Assembly (NCBI RefSeq): GCF_900590885.1
Contig: NZ_UUON01000033.1
Location: forward strand, 1-64,000
Direction of reading: 5' to 3'
Origin: Pseudomonas viridiflava
GTDB taxonomy: Bacteria; Pseudomonadota; Gammaproteobacteria; Pseudomonadales; Pseudomonadaceae
DNA: 64,000 nt
Positions 26,948 through 35,314 of the stretch are shown piece after piece (positions within the stretch are counted from its first letter, which is position 1; each line of letters opens with the position of its first letter). The position numbers and the translations under genes were made by a program. Under the pieces are notes generated by a model that was given only the letters and a program-made list of their open reading frames with translations, was not told where the DNA came from and did no database searches.

Positions 26948-27618
26948 TGGCGTGCCTCCAGCACATAACCCACGCCGCGAATGGTGTGGATCAGCTTGAC
27001 CTCGCTCTGGTCATCGACCTTGCCGCGCAGGCGGCTGATGGAGACTTCCACCACGTTGGTGTCGCAGTCGAAGTTCATGTCCCACACCAGCGAGATGATT
27101 TGCGTGCGGGTCATCACCTCGCCGGCCTGGCGCATCAGCACATGCAGCAGGGCGAACTCCTTGGTGGTCAGGTCGATGCGCCGGTTGCCGCGATAGGCTC
27201 GATGGCGGCGCGGGTCCAGCTCCAGGTCCGAGACGCGCAGCACGTCCGGCACGGGGATATGTTCGCTACGCCGCAGCAGGGTGCGCACGCGGGCCAGCAG
27301 TTCGGGAAACTCGAAAGGCTTGACCAGGTAATCGTCGGCGCCCATGTCCAGGCCCTTGATCTTGTCGGCCAGCCGCCCGCGCGCGGTCAGCATCATCACG
27401 CGCTGGTTGCCGTCGCGGCGCAGTTGCTCCAGCACCTCCCAACCGTCGGCGTTGGGCAGGTTCACATCGAGAATCACCAGCTCATAGGTGTGCTGCCGGG
27501 CCAGGTGCAGGCCATCGACGCCGCTGGCGGCGCAATCGACCACGTAACCACTTTCGGTCAGGCCTTGCTGCAAGTAGTCGGCGGTTTTCTGCTCGTCCTC
27601 AACCACAAGGATACGCAT
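26944..27618 (-). CDS. czcR: Heavy-metal response regulator (CzcR type, OmpR family)
   Basis: 224-residue regulator with a receiver domain (phospho-acceptor Asp51, in LVILDVNLP) and a C-terminal winged helix (about 125-222, with DLTTKEFALL and SRLRGKVD). Very like CzcR of P. aeruginosa, which turns on czcCBA under zinc or cadmium and lowers OprD. Here it lies between the pump operon and an OprD-family porin, which fits that role. Candidate binding boxes are at 19985, 27894 and 29422. Confidence 0.9.
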   Translation of the reverse strand: MRILVVEDEQKTADYLQQGLTESGYVVDCAASGVDGLHLARQHTYELVILDVNLPNADGWEVLEQLRRDGNQRVMMLTARGRLADKIKGLDMGADDYLVKPFEFPELLARVRTLLRRSEHIPVPDVLRVSDLELDPRRHRAYRGNRRIDLTTKEFALLHVLMRQAGEVMTRTQIISLVWDMNFDCDTNVVEVSISRLRGKVDDQSEVKLIHTIRGVGYVLEARQ

Positions 27619-27765
27619 AGGGAATTACCTTCAAGGGAAACGAAACGGGCATGACCTCATAGAGGCATTAAGTAGGCTTTAGGACATTTCTGGGCGTTGG
27701 ACTCTGAACGCTGAAGTAGCTACAGGGTCAAGCCGGGTGCGGCGATTGGTCGCTGAGCCTGCACG

Positions 27766-27848
27766 CAAAAAAAACGCCCCATGCGGGGCGTAAAAATCAT
27801 CTCTGTTCCAAAGGAGCTTCACAAAAGCCGCAGAGATGAGGTGTATTC
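27766..27848 (-). ncRNA. Candidate small RNA between oprD-like porin and czcR
   Basis: The 343-base gap 27619-27961 has no supported gene. On the minus strand it holds a TATACT -10 element (27856-27861), then about 83 bases with an 8-bp stem (CATCTCTG/CAGAGATG, 27798-27805 with 27831-27838) and a terminator hairpin (ACGCCCC/GGGGCGT, 27774-27791) ending in T8 (27767-27774). A CzcR/CopR-like box lies 32 bases before the -10. This is the make-up of an Hfq-type small RNA, though the hairpin could instead just end the porin mRNA. Confidence 0.45.
27767..27791 (-). terminator. Terminator downstream of the porin gene / candidate sRNA
   Basis: Stem ACGCCCC-ATGC-GGGGCGT followed on the minus strand by T8. 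It lies 170 bases after the porin stop codon and before czcR. Confidence 0.85.
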
Positions 27849-27893
27849 GACGCGCAGTATAAAAGTGCAACTTAACGGCAACGTGAGGCCAAT

Positions 27894-27909
27894 ATTACAG
27901 TTCTGACAG
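27894..27909 (-). promoter_or_regulatory. Candidate CzcR/CopR-type box before the candidate sRNA
   Basis: On the minus strand CTGTCA-n5-GTAAT, 32 bases upstream of the TATACT at 27856-27861. Half-sites and spacing equal those at 19985 (plus) and nearly equal those at 29422 (plus). Confidence 0.45.
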
Positions 27910-27961
27910 GCTGCAACTTGTTAACAGATGTAGTGCAACCGCAAGTGAATGTAAGCGCGGC

Positions 27962-29281
27962 TTAAAGAACCGCCAGCGGGTATTCGACAATCACCCGAAC
28001 TTCTTCAAGGTCGGATTCAAATGCACTTGAGCGCACGGTGGCCTGGCGCAGTCGCAAGGATAAGTCCTTCAAACTGCCGCCCTGCACTACATATTTAGCT
28101 TCGATATCACGCTCCCAGCGGCGCTGGTCGGTGAGCGGGTCGCCGGCGGCGTCGCGGCGCATATACACCGCGTTGGCGTTGCTGTAGTCGGCGCCGGTGC
28201 CCTTGCCATAGCGGGCCATGAAAGACAGGCCGGGAATGCCCAATGGCTGCATGTCCAGGTCGTAGCGCAGCATCCACGAACGCTCCTTGGGGGAGTTGAA
28301 GTCGCTGTACTGGATCGAGTTGTTGAGGAAAATCGAGTCCGATTGGCGCAGGTAATCGAAGTCGTCATCACCGTTGTTGCGCTGGTGCGACACGGCCAGG
28401 CTGTGGGCGCCGACCTTTACCCCGACCTTGGCACTCCAGATGTTGTTATCGAATTCGCCCAGCAGCTTTTTGCCTTCGTCCACCGCCTTGTAATAGTTGA
28501 AGTCGCCGAACAGCGAGACGTCATCGTTCAAGGGGTAAGTGGCGGCGCTGCCGACGTAGTACTGGTCCCAGGCGTCCTTGAGGCGGCTGTTGTACAGGCT
28601 GACGCTCAGATGTTGGTTGACGGCGTATTCACCGCCGAAATAGCCGACCCAGGGTGAGTCGACCTTGCCCGCATAAAACGTCGCAAAGCCTTTGTTCATG
28701 CCGCTTTGCGTGGGTTGGCTCATGCCGCTCAGGCGCCCGCCTTGCAGGCTCAGGCCTTCAAGGCTGGTGTTCTGTAGCGTCACGCCGCGAAAGCTCTGCG
28801 GCAGTAAACGCGAGTCACCGGCGGCCACCACCGGCGTGGCGGGGAACACATCGCCGGCCTTGATGACCGTGTCCAGCACACGCAGTTTTGCCGCGCCGCC
28901 GAATTTGCTGTAGCCGCTTTCGGGGTGGTTGTCGCTGTCCACCGGCAGCACGCCGAACGAGCCCTTGCCGCCGCTGCGGCCGGTGCCCGAGTCGAGTTTC
29001 AGGCCGTACATGGCGAAGGCATCCAGGCCGAACCCCACGGTGCCCTGGGTAAAGCCGGATTCGAACTTGCCGATCAACCCCTGCGCCCAGGCTTCGGAGT
29101 AGCCATTGCCGGTGGGGCTGGACTGGCCCTTGCGGTCATCGCGGTTGAAGTAGAAGTTGCGCGCCAGCACGTTCACGCTGCTGCCTTCGATAAAACCTTC
29201 GGGTGTGTCTTCTACGGCCACGGCTGCCAGGGGCAGTGCGGCGAGCAATGAAAAGGGAAGGGTGTAGTAAGCAATGTTCAT
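27962..29281 (-). CDS. OprD-family outer membrane porin
   Basis: 439-residue beta-barrel porin with a signal peptide (about residues 1-22), the family start (EGFIEGSSVNVLARNFYFNR) and the C-terminal aromatic/hydrophobic strand ending VEYPLAVL. GAGGAG lies at ideal distance before the ATG. OprD-family channels take up basic amino acids, small peptides, aromatic acids or other small molecules; the substrate here is not predictable. Its place beside czcRS recalls the CzcR-OprD link that ties zinc to carbapenem resistance in P. aeruginosa. Confidence 0.88.
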   Translation of the reverse strand: MNIAYYTLPFSLLAALPLAAVAVEDTPEGFIEGSSVNVLARNFYFNRDDRKGQSSPTGNGYSEAWAQGLIGKFESGFTQGTVGFGLDAFAMYGLKLDSGTGRSGGKGSFGVLPVDSDNHPESGYSKFGGAAKLRVLDTVIKAGDVFPATPVVAAGDSRLLPQSFRGVTLQNTSLEGLSLQGGRLSGMSQPTQSGMNKGFATFYAGKVDSPWVGYFGGEYAVNQHLSVSLYNSRLKDAWDQYYVGSAATYPLNDDVSLFGDFNYYKAVDEGKKLLGEFDNNIWSAKVGVKVGAHSLAVSHQRNNGDDDFDYLRQSDSIFLNNSIQYSDFNSPKERSWMLRYDLDMQPLGIPGLSFMARYGKGTGADYSNANAVYMRRDAAGDPLTDQRRWERDIEAKYVVQGGSLKDLSLRLRQATVRSSAFESDLEEVRVIVEYPLAVL

Positions 29282-29421
29282 GGTTCGCTCCTCGGTGTTT
29301 GGCAGTTATCAGCTTCTTATAGAGGCGGGCGTTCTTATTGATTTGGCCCGGGCTGATAGTTGCAAACTGCGAATAACGGCGGTGTGGCGTGAACATTACA
29401 ATTCTGGAAACTCAACGTTAT

Positions 29422-29437
29422 CTAACAAATAAGTAAT
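29422..29437 (+). promoter_or_regulatory. Candidate CzcR/CopR-type box before the DUF2790 gene
   Basis: CTAACA-n5-GTAAT, 33 bases before a TAGTCT sequence (29471-29476) that could be the -10 of the DUF2790 gene. One base from the CTGACA-n5-GTAAT pattern, with the same distance to the -10 as at 19985. Confidence 0.4.
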
Positions 29438-29508
29438 GTTCTGGTGAACATGGCGTCAGGGTTGCCTGGTTAGTCTCCTCACTGACTTTTTCAATCGAGG
29501 AACTAACC

Positions 29509-29841
29509 ATGAACTTTAATAACTTGGCCCTGGCGGTATTAACCCTGACGCTGTCATTCGGCGCATTGGCCGAAGGCGGAGGGGACCGCACCTTTGCTCA
29601 GATGATGGAACGCAACGAAAAAGCCATGGCTGAATACGCCGTGAGGAAGGGCAAGCCGGCACCCGAAGTGCAGGCCTATCGCTACGGCATGACGCTGGAC
29701 ATCGCCAAGGTGGTCAACGTCACGCCGCCGATCAAATCGTGCAACCCGGTGCCCTCGCGCATGACGTATGAAGACTCCAGCGGCAAGCTCAATACCCTGG
29801 AATACCAAGTGATGGGTGTGTGTCGAGTCAACGGCGGATAA
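29509..29841 (+). CDS. Small periplasmic DUF2790 protein
   Basis: 110-residue protein with a signal peptide (cleavage after GALA, about residue 21) and the Pseudomonas DUF2790 domain: YRYGMTLDIAKVV, the CNPVPSRMTYEDSSG segment and a C-terminal Cys that can pair with the first. GAGGA precedes the ATG. Genes of this family often sit near metal-responsive regulators in Pseudomonas; here the neighbours are czcRS and a CzcR-like box. Function not established. Confidence 0.8.
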   Translation: MNFNNLALAVLTLTLSFGALAEGGGDRTFAQMMERNEKAMAEYAVRKGKPAPEVQAYRYGMTLDIAKVVNVTPPIKSCNPVPSRMTYEDSSGKLNTLEYQVMGVCRVNGG

Positions 29842-29947
29842 TGGATCCAAAAAAACAGTTGGGCACCGCACTAAAGTCCTCTTAAGAAAACCTCGCCAGC
29901 GCCGATGCAGGTCAGTCCATCTCCCCCCAAATGACCATCGGTGCCCA

Positions 29948-31264
29948 ATGTTCAACACCCGTTTGAAGCAGGAGCTGTCGGCTCTTCGCGAAGAATTGTC
30001 CAGCTTGCAACAGGTAAAGGAGAGCCTGGAAAGCGAAATGTTATGCCTGACGCTGGACGCCGAAGGCCGTGTTGAATGGGCCAATGCCAACTTCCTGCAG
30101 GAACTCGCCTACCAGAGCGGCCAGTTGCTGGGCCGTGCCATCGACGACCTGGTGCCGGCCCACGTGCGCAAGGATGAGTTCCAGCAGCGCTTCAAGAATG
30201 CCCTGGTGCGCGGCGAGCATTTTGCCGGCACGGTGCGCCTGATGCGCGGCAATGGCCAGGAAGCCTGGCTGCGCTCAATCGTGCAGCCGGTGCGCAGTTC
30301 GGATGGGCGCATCCGGCATTTCTCGATTTACTCCAGCGACCTCACCCGCACCATCGAAGCCTCCCGCGAGCATGAAAACCTGATCACCGCGCTGGTGCGC
30401 TCCACCGCCGTGATCGAGTTCGACCTGGGCGGGCATGTGCTTACCGCCAACGACCGCTTCCTCGGCGGCATGGGTTACAGCCTGGCGCAGATCCAGGGCA
30501 AACATCACCGCATGTTCTGCGCGCCGGAGGAATACAACGGCGCCGAATATCAGAACTTCTGGAAACGTTTGAATGCCGGTGAGTTTGTTGCCGGGCGCTT
30601 CAAGCGTGCCGACAGCCATGGCCGCACGGTGTGGCTGGAGGCCACCTACAACCCGGTGCTGGATGCCAATGATCGGCTGTACAAAGTGGTCAAGTTCGCC
30701 ACGGTGATCACCGACCAGGTCAACCAGGAACAGGCGGTCGCCGAGGCGGCCAACATTGCCTACAGCACCTCGCTGCAAACCGACAACAGCGCCCAGCGCG
30801 GCACCACCGTGGTCACCCAGGCGGTGGATGTAATGCGCGACCTGGCCAGGCACATGCAGCAGGCCGGTGAGGGTATCGAGGCGCTGAACGCTCAGTCTCA
30901 AGTGATCGGCAGCATCGTCAAGACCATCAGCGGGATTGCCGAGCAAACCAACCTGCTGGCGCTCAATGCGGCCATCGAGGCGGCGCGCGCCGGTGAGCAG
31001 GGCCGAGGCTTTGCGGTGGTGGCCGATGAGGTTCGCCAACTGGCGTCACGCACCAGCAAAGCCACTGAAGAAATCGTCGGCGTGGTGCGTCAGAACCAGG
31101 ACATGGCGCGCGACGCCGTGGCGCTGATGACCGACGGCCGCCTGCAAGCCGAACAAGGCCTGGCCCTGGCGGCGGAAGCGGGTACGGTGATTGTGGAAAT
31201 CCAGGACGGCGCGCAGAAGGTCGTCAGCGCTGTAGGGCAATTCGCCAACCAACTGTCGAGCTGA
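29948..31264 (+). CDS. Soluble PAS-type chemoreceptor (BdlA-like)
   Basis: 438-residue cytoplasmic methyl-accepting chemotaxis protein: a short coiled coil, PAS domain 1 (about 30-135), PAS domain 2 (about 150-260), then a short signalling domain with the conserved hairpin tip (EQTNLLALNAAIEAARAGE, about residues 337-355). There is no membrane segment. It ends soon after the tip and lacks the long return helix of full receptors, as in BdlA, the biofilm dispersal protein of P. aeruginosa. No chemotaxis genes are adjacent. Confidence 0.85.
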   Translation: MFNTRLKQELSALREELSSLQQVKESLESEMLCLTLDAEGRVEWANANFLQELAYQSGQLLGRAIDDLVPAHVRKDEFQQRFKNALVRGEHFAGTVRLMRGNGQEAWLRSIVQPVRSSDGRIRHFSIYSSDLTRTIEASREHENLITALVRSTAVIEFDLGGHVLTANDRFLGGMGYSLAQIQGKHHRMFCAPEEYNGAEYQNFWKRLNAGEFVAGRFKRADSHGRTVWLEATYNPVLDANDRLYKVVKFATVITDQVNQEQAVAEAANIAYSTSLQTDNSAQRGTTVVTQAVDVMRDLARHMQQAGEGIEALNAQSQVIGSIVKTISGIAEQTNLLALNAAIEAARAGEQGRGFAVVADEVRQLASRTSKATEEIVGVVRQNQDMARDAVALMTDGRLQAEQGLALAAEAGTVIVEIQDGAQKVVSAVGQFANQLSS

Positions 31265-31322
31265 CCCATAGGGCTTGTGCTTGAGGTATCGTAGGTTTTT
31301 TCGCTTGAAGAGCCGACCTTCC

Positions 31323-31898
31323 ATGAGCCCTACTCACCGTCGCCCCGTCCCGCTGTCCAAGGCCTATCGCTTGCTCAACCACGGCCCGACCGTGCTGGTG
31401 AGCGCGGCCCATGATGGCAAGCGCAACATCATGGCTGCTGCCTGGGCGATGCCGCTGGATTTCGAACCGCCGAAAGTCGCGGTGGTGCTGGACAAGGCCA
31501 CCTGGACTCGCCAACTGCTGGAAAGCGCCGGTACCTTCGTGCTGCAGGTGCCCTGCGCGGCCCAGGCTGACCTGGTGCAGACGGTCGGCAACACCAGTGG
31601 TGCCGACACCGACAAATTCGCCGCCTACGGCCTGCAGACTTTCAATGGCGAACATACCGAAGCGCCGCTGCTGGAAGGCTGCGTGGCCTGGCTGGAATGC
31701 CGCCTGCTGCCCGAACCCCACAACCAGCAGACCTACGACCTGTTCCTCGGCGAAGTGGTTGCGGCCTACGCTGACGAACGCGTGTTCAGCGACGGCCGCT
31801 GGCACTTCGAAGGCCATGATGGCTTGCGCACCTTGCACCATGTGGCGGGCGGGCATTTCCTCAGCATCGGCGCGCCGATCGATGGGCATCAGCTTTAG
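31323..31898 (+). CDS. Flavin reductase-like FMN-binding protein
   Basis: 191-residue protein of the flavin reductase-like split-barrel family. Visible features are the N-terminal GPTVLVSAAHDGKRNIMAAA strand-turn that binds FMN and the conserved Asp-Lys-Ala-Thr segment. Such proteins reduce FMN or act as small flavin-dependent oxidoreductases, sometimes as partners of monooxygenases; none is adjacent. ATG 31323 begins the conserved part. Confidence 0.8.
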   Translation: MSPTHRRPVPLSKAYRLLNHGPTVLVSAAHDGKRNIMAAAWAMPLDFEPPKVAVVLDKATWTRQLLESAGTFVLQVPCAAQADLVQTVGNTSGADTDKFAAYGLQTFNGEHTEAPLLEGCVAWLECRLLPEPHNQQTYDLFLGEVVAAYADERVFSDGRWHFEGHDGLRTLHHVAGGHFLSIGAPIDGHQL

Positions 31899-31937
31899 GC
31901 TTTAGTGGGAGCGGTGATCGCATTTCAACGGGGGCAA

Positions 31938-32747
31938 TCAGCGCCCGAGCATCTTCACCCAGCGCGACGGCGGCATGCCGTAGGTGCTGCGAAATTGCCG
32001 GGTCATGTGGCTCTGGTCGGTGAAGCCGGCGGTCAACGCCGCATCCACCAGCGACATGCCCTGTGCCAACAGACTGCGCACCAGGTCCAGACGGCGCATG
32101 GTCAGGTAGCGATAGGGGCTGGTGCCGAACAGCAGGCGAAAGTCCCGCGACAATGCCCAGCGGTCACGGCCGCAGTGGTCGGCCATTTCGTCCAGGGTAA
32201 TGCTGCGGCCCAAGGCGCTGTGGATAAATTCCCGGGCGCGCTCGGCGGCGATGTAATCGAAGGATTTACGGCTGATGATCGCGCCCGAAGCGGCATTCAG
32301 CGCCTGGGCCAGGTCGAATAGCGCGTCCTGCTCCTGCATCGGGTCAATCGGGCAGTCCAGGCTTTGCAACAACACTTCGCTGGCGCGGAACAGTCGCGGG
32401 TCGCTGGACAGGCCGTTGTGGATAAACGGCAGCGGTTTGCCGCCAAGGATCTGCTGGATCAGCGCCGGCTCCACATAAATCATGCGGTACTTGAAACCTT
32501 CCACGCTGCTGGCGCGGCCGTCATGGCTTTCATCGGGATGAATCACCATAGTCGCGCCGGGCATGCTGTGGGTCATGCAGCCACGGTAGTGATAACTCTG
32601 CACGCCAAACAACGTACGTCCGATGGCGTAGGTGTCATGGCGGTGGGGGTCGAACGCGTAACCGGCGAAGTACGCCTCGATACGGTCCAGGCCGCTGGCA
32701 TGCGGGGCGCGGTGCAGCCAGTCGAGTTTGGAAGTGGGTTGGCCCAT
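31938..32747 (-). CDS. AraC-family transcriptional regulator
   Basis: 269-residue regulator with an N-terminal cupin-like sensing domain (HRHDTYAIG at about residues 35-43) and a C-terminal double helix-turn-helix (about 170-266, with AGFTDQSHMTRQFRSTYG). ATG 32747 begins the conserved part. It is divergent from a LysE-family exporter gene, a common pairing in which the regulator controls the exporter. Confidence 0.87.
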   Translation of the reverse strand: MGQPTSKLDWLHRAPHASGLDRIEAYFAGYAFDPHRHDTYAIGRTLFGVQSYHYRGCMTHSMPGATMVIHPDESHDGRASSVEGFKYRMIYVEPALIQQILGGKPLPFIHNGLSSDPRLFRASEVLLQSLDCPIDPMQEQDALFDLAQALNAASGAIISRKSFDYIAAERAREFIHSALGRSITLDEMADHCGRDRWALSRDFRLLFGTSPYRYLTMRRLDLVRSLLAQGMSLVDAALTAGFTDQSHMTRQFRSTYGMPPSRWVKMLGR

Positions 32748-32883
32748 GGTGGCTGTCACATGTAGAGGTGGAAACACGTTAACCGAGTCTGCGGTGCTTG
32801 TCTGCCGGGGTCTTGTACGATTGTGCACGCGCTGGGCGAGGCCTATGATCGCGTTTGTGTCCTGCGCTGAAGGAGCTGCCGCC

Positions 32884-33522
32884 ATGGATTTTCTCAACCC
32901 CGCCTATGTGACGCCGCTGGTGTCGCTGGCGCTGCTGTGGACGGTGGCCGTGGTAACGCCTGGCCCCAACTTCTTCAATACCGCGCAGTTGGCCGCCAGC
33001 GTTTCGCGTCGCCATGGTGTGGTGGCGTCGGCGGGCGTGGCCAGCGGTACGATCATGTGGGGGCTGGCCGGTGGGCTGGGCATCAAGTCGCTGTTTACCG
33101 CCGCGCCGATGCTGTACCTGGCGTTCAAGATCATCGGCGGTTGCTACCTGATCTACCTCGGGCTGAAGCTGTTCAAACGCTCGGTGCCGGCGGTGGGCGA
33201 GAACGTGCTGCCCGATGAGCCGAGACGTTCATTGTTCTCAGCCTGGCGCTTCGGTTTGCTGGGTAACTTGTCCAACCCCAAGGCCGCACTGTTCGTCGCC
33301 ACGGCCTTCGCGTCGACGATGCCGCCCTCACCGTCGCCCGCGTTGCTGACCCTGGCCGTGATCACCATGGCCAGCTTGTCGTTCAGCTGGTATTCCTGCG
33401 TGGCCCTGGTGTTTTCCAGCGAGCGCATGGCCAACCTCTACAGCCACTCGCGCAAATGGCTCGACCGCTTTGCCGGCGGTTGCTACCTGCTGTTCGGTGC
33501 GCATCTGGTAGCGAATCGCTGA
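32884..33522 (+). CDS. LysE/RhtB-family amino acid exporter
   Basis: 212-residue inner-membrane protein with six hydrophobic segments and the LysE-family N-terminal VTPGPNFF motif (about residues 25-32). These export amino acids or related metabolites. AAGGAG precedes ATG 32884. The 136-base gap to the divergent AraC gene should hold the shared control region. Substrate unknown. Confidence 0.88.
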   Translation: MDFLNPAYVTPLVSLALLWTVAVVTPGPNFFNTAQLAASVSRRHGVVASAGVASGTIMWGLAGGLGIKSLFTAAPMLYLAFKIIGGCYLIYLGLKLFKRSVPAVGENVLPDEPRRSLFSAWRFGLLGNLSNPKAALFVATAFASTMPPSPSPALLTLAVITMASLSFSWYSCVALVFSSERMANLYSHSRKWLDRFAGGCYLLFGAHLVANR

Positions 33523-33566
33523 CTGCCCGTGGTAAGAAGCCTTACTTTCAACAGTGAGGCCGGGTC

Positions 33567-34661
33567 ATGAGCAAGGTGCGGGTAGGTATTATTTTTGGCG
33601 GCCGTTCGGCTGAGCACGAAGTCTCGTTGCAGTCGGCGCGCAATATCGTCGATGCGCTGGACCGCTCGCGCTTCGAGCCGGTGCTGATCGGCATCGACAA
33701 GGCCGGCCACTGGCACCTCAACGACACCTCGGACTTCCTGCTCAACCAGGAAACCCCGGCCCTCATTGCCCTCAACCAATCCAACCGCGAGCTGGCGGTG
33801 GTGCCCGGCAAGGCCAGCCAACAAGTGGTGGAAACCGCGGGTAGTGGCGTGCTGGAACATATCGATGTGATCTTCCCCATCGTTCACGGCACCCTGGGCG
33901 AGGACGGTTGCCTGCAAGGCCTGCTGCGCATGGCGGATCTGCCGTTTGTGGGCTCCGACGTGCTGGGATCGGCGGTGTGCATGGACAAGGACATCAGCAA
34001 ACGCCTGCTGCGCGATGCCGGTATTGCCGTCACCCCGTTTATCACCCTTACGCGTCGCAATGCCGCGCGCACCGCCTTTGCCGACGCGGTGGCCAAGCTC
34101 GGTCTGCCGATGTTCGTCAAACCGGCCAACCAGGGGTCGTCGGTGGGCGTGAGCAAGGTAGCGGACGAAGCCGAATACCACGCCGCCGTCGCACTGGCCT
34201 TGGGTTTTGATGAAAAAGTATTGGTGGAGTCTGCCGTGCAGGGCCGCGAAATCGAATGTGCCGTGCTGGGCAACGAAAACCCCATCGCCAGCGGCTGCGG
34301 CGAGATCGTGGTGAGCACCGGCTTCTATTCCTACGACAGCAAATACATCGATGCCCAGGCCGCCCAAGTGGTGGTGCCGGCCGACATCAGCGCGCAGGCC
34401 AGCGAGCGCATACGCCGCCTGGCCATCGAGGCTTTTGAGGTGCTGGGCTGCGCGGGCCTGGCGCGGGTCGACGTGTTCCTCACTGACGATGGTGAAGTAC
34501 TGATCAACGAAATCAACTCACTGCCCGGCTTCACCCGCATCAGCATGTACCCCAAGCTGTGGCAGGCGGCGGGGATGAGCTACAGCGAGTTGGTGAGCCG
34601 GTTGATCGAGCTGGCGCTGGGGCGGCATGCGGGGCGCAAGGGCTTGAAGATCAGTCGGTGA
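33567..34661 (+). CDS. ddlA: D-alanine--D-alanine ligase
   Basis: 364-residue ATP-grasp enzyme that joins two D-alanines for peptidoglycan. The signature FGGRSAEHEVSL is at residues 10-21, the ATP/Mg loop VKPANQGSSVGV in the middle, and NEINSLPGFT near the C-terminus. Length and the GRSAEHEVS form fit DdlA rather than the shorter DdlB found in the dcw cluster. It stands apart from other wall genes. Confidence 0.93.
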   Translation: MSKVRVGIIFGGRSAEHEVSLQSARNIVDALDRSRFEPVLIGIDKAGHWHLNDTSDFLLNQETPALIALNQSNRELAVVPGKASQQVVETAGSGVLEHIDVIFPIVHGTLGEDGCLQGLLRMADLPFVGSDVLGSAVCMDKDISKRLLRDAGIAVTPFITLTRRNAARTAFADAVAKLGLPMFVKPANQGSSVGVSKVADEAEYHAAVALALGFDEKVLVESAVQGREIECAVLGNENPIASGCGEIVVSTGFYSYDSKYIDAQAAQVVVPADISAQASERIRRLAIEAFEVLGCAGLARVDVFLTDDGEVLINEINSLPGFTRISMYPKLWQAAGMSYSELVSRLIELALGRHAGRKGLKISR

Positions 34662-34687
34662 TCTTCAGAGGGTGGCCAGTAACGCCA

Positions 34688-35002
34688 TCAGGCGTTACTG
34701 AGGACCTCACGGAAAACGTCCGGCCTTATCGCCGCAATGTGCAGCAGTGAGCGTGCTGCACCAGATGGAGAGCGACGCCCCTGTTCCCACTCTTGAAGGG
34801 TTCTCACCGAAACGCCTAAAAGCTCGGCAAATTTGGGTTGCGACAGCCCGGTCTTGCTCCTTGCTTCGGCAGCTTGAGTAAGCTCGACGTGGTGCACTGC
34901 ACCGTAACGTCCCGCTTTGACATCCTGAATGGCTGCCAGTAACTCTTCGCCGATGTTGCGTTTGGCGTCACGTTCCTTCAGTTGTTTTTCAGTGAGTGGC
35001 AT
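34688..35002 (-). CDS. XRE-family antitoxin of a RelE/HigB-like toxin-antitoxin pair
   Basis: 104-residue protein with a C-terminal helix-turn-helix (about 48-90: GLSQPKFAELLGVSVRTLQEWEQGRR) of the HigA-like type. The toxin gene precedes it and overlaps by 14 bases, the toxin-first order typical of HigBA-like pairs. AAGGA lies before the ATG. It should neutralise the toxin and repress the operon. A 10-bp stem-loop (34677-34700) overlaps its stop codon. Confidence 0.87.
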   Translation of the reverse strand: MPLTEKQLKERDAKRNIGEELLAAIQDVKAGRYGAVHHVELTQAAEARSKTGLSQPKFAELLGVSVRTLQEWEQGRRSPSGAARSLLHIAAIRPDVFREVLSNA

Positions 35003-35309
35003 GGTTCATGTCCTTCGCGATTTTGTACAGGATGTGCGCTGGAATATTTTCGGTCGCGCCCTTACCGTAAATCAGTGGTGCTACTACCGCCCCGCACGCT
35101 AATTGTGTGGTGTAGATAATTCGCACTGACCCGCTTTTGCCGCGCCCCTCCAAGTTCCAGCGGACCTTTCGGCAGCCGCCCGAGCCAGGAACAACAGTTC
35201 CGGCGTCAGGGTGGCTGGCAAGAAACGCCATGAACATGCCTTTTTCATCCTCTGTCCAATAGTCAGGCCATAGTCTATTGAACAAAGGTGATTCGATGAT
35301 CGTTAACAC
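34989..35309 (-). CDS. RelE/HigB-like mRNA-interferase toxin
   Basis: 106-residue RelE-superfamily protein with the family pattern GCRKVRW...GRGKSGSVRIIY...YGKGATENI. Relatives cut mRNA on the ribosome. The start is GTG 35309, which aligns with the usual family start (a short hydrophobic xxTIIExPxF). There is no ribosome-binding site, and the predicted promoter places the mRNA 5' end at or next to this GTG. It is followed by its antitoxin gene. Confidence 0.87.
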   Translation of the reverse strand: MLTIIESPLFNRLWPDYWTEDEKGMFMAFLASHPDAGTVVPGSGGCRKVRWNLEGRGKSGSVRIIYTTQLACGAVVAPLIYGKGATENIPAHILYKIAKDMNHATH

Positions 35310-35314
35310 GCGAA

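Noticed and set aside
29395..29410. Possible CzcR-type box facing the OprD-family porin
   Set aside because: ATTAC-n5-TGGAAA keeps one half-site but only half of the other; too degenerate to list as a site.
32219..32425. Two further TGTGGATAA (DnaA-box) sequences
   Set aside because: Both lie inside the AraC coding sequence, 198 bases apart, and reflect codon content.
34677..34700. 10-bp inverted repeat over the antitoxin stop codon as a terminator
   Set aside because: No T-tract on either strand; listed only as a note under the antitoxin.
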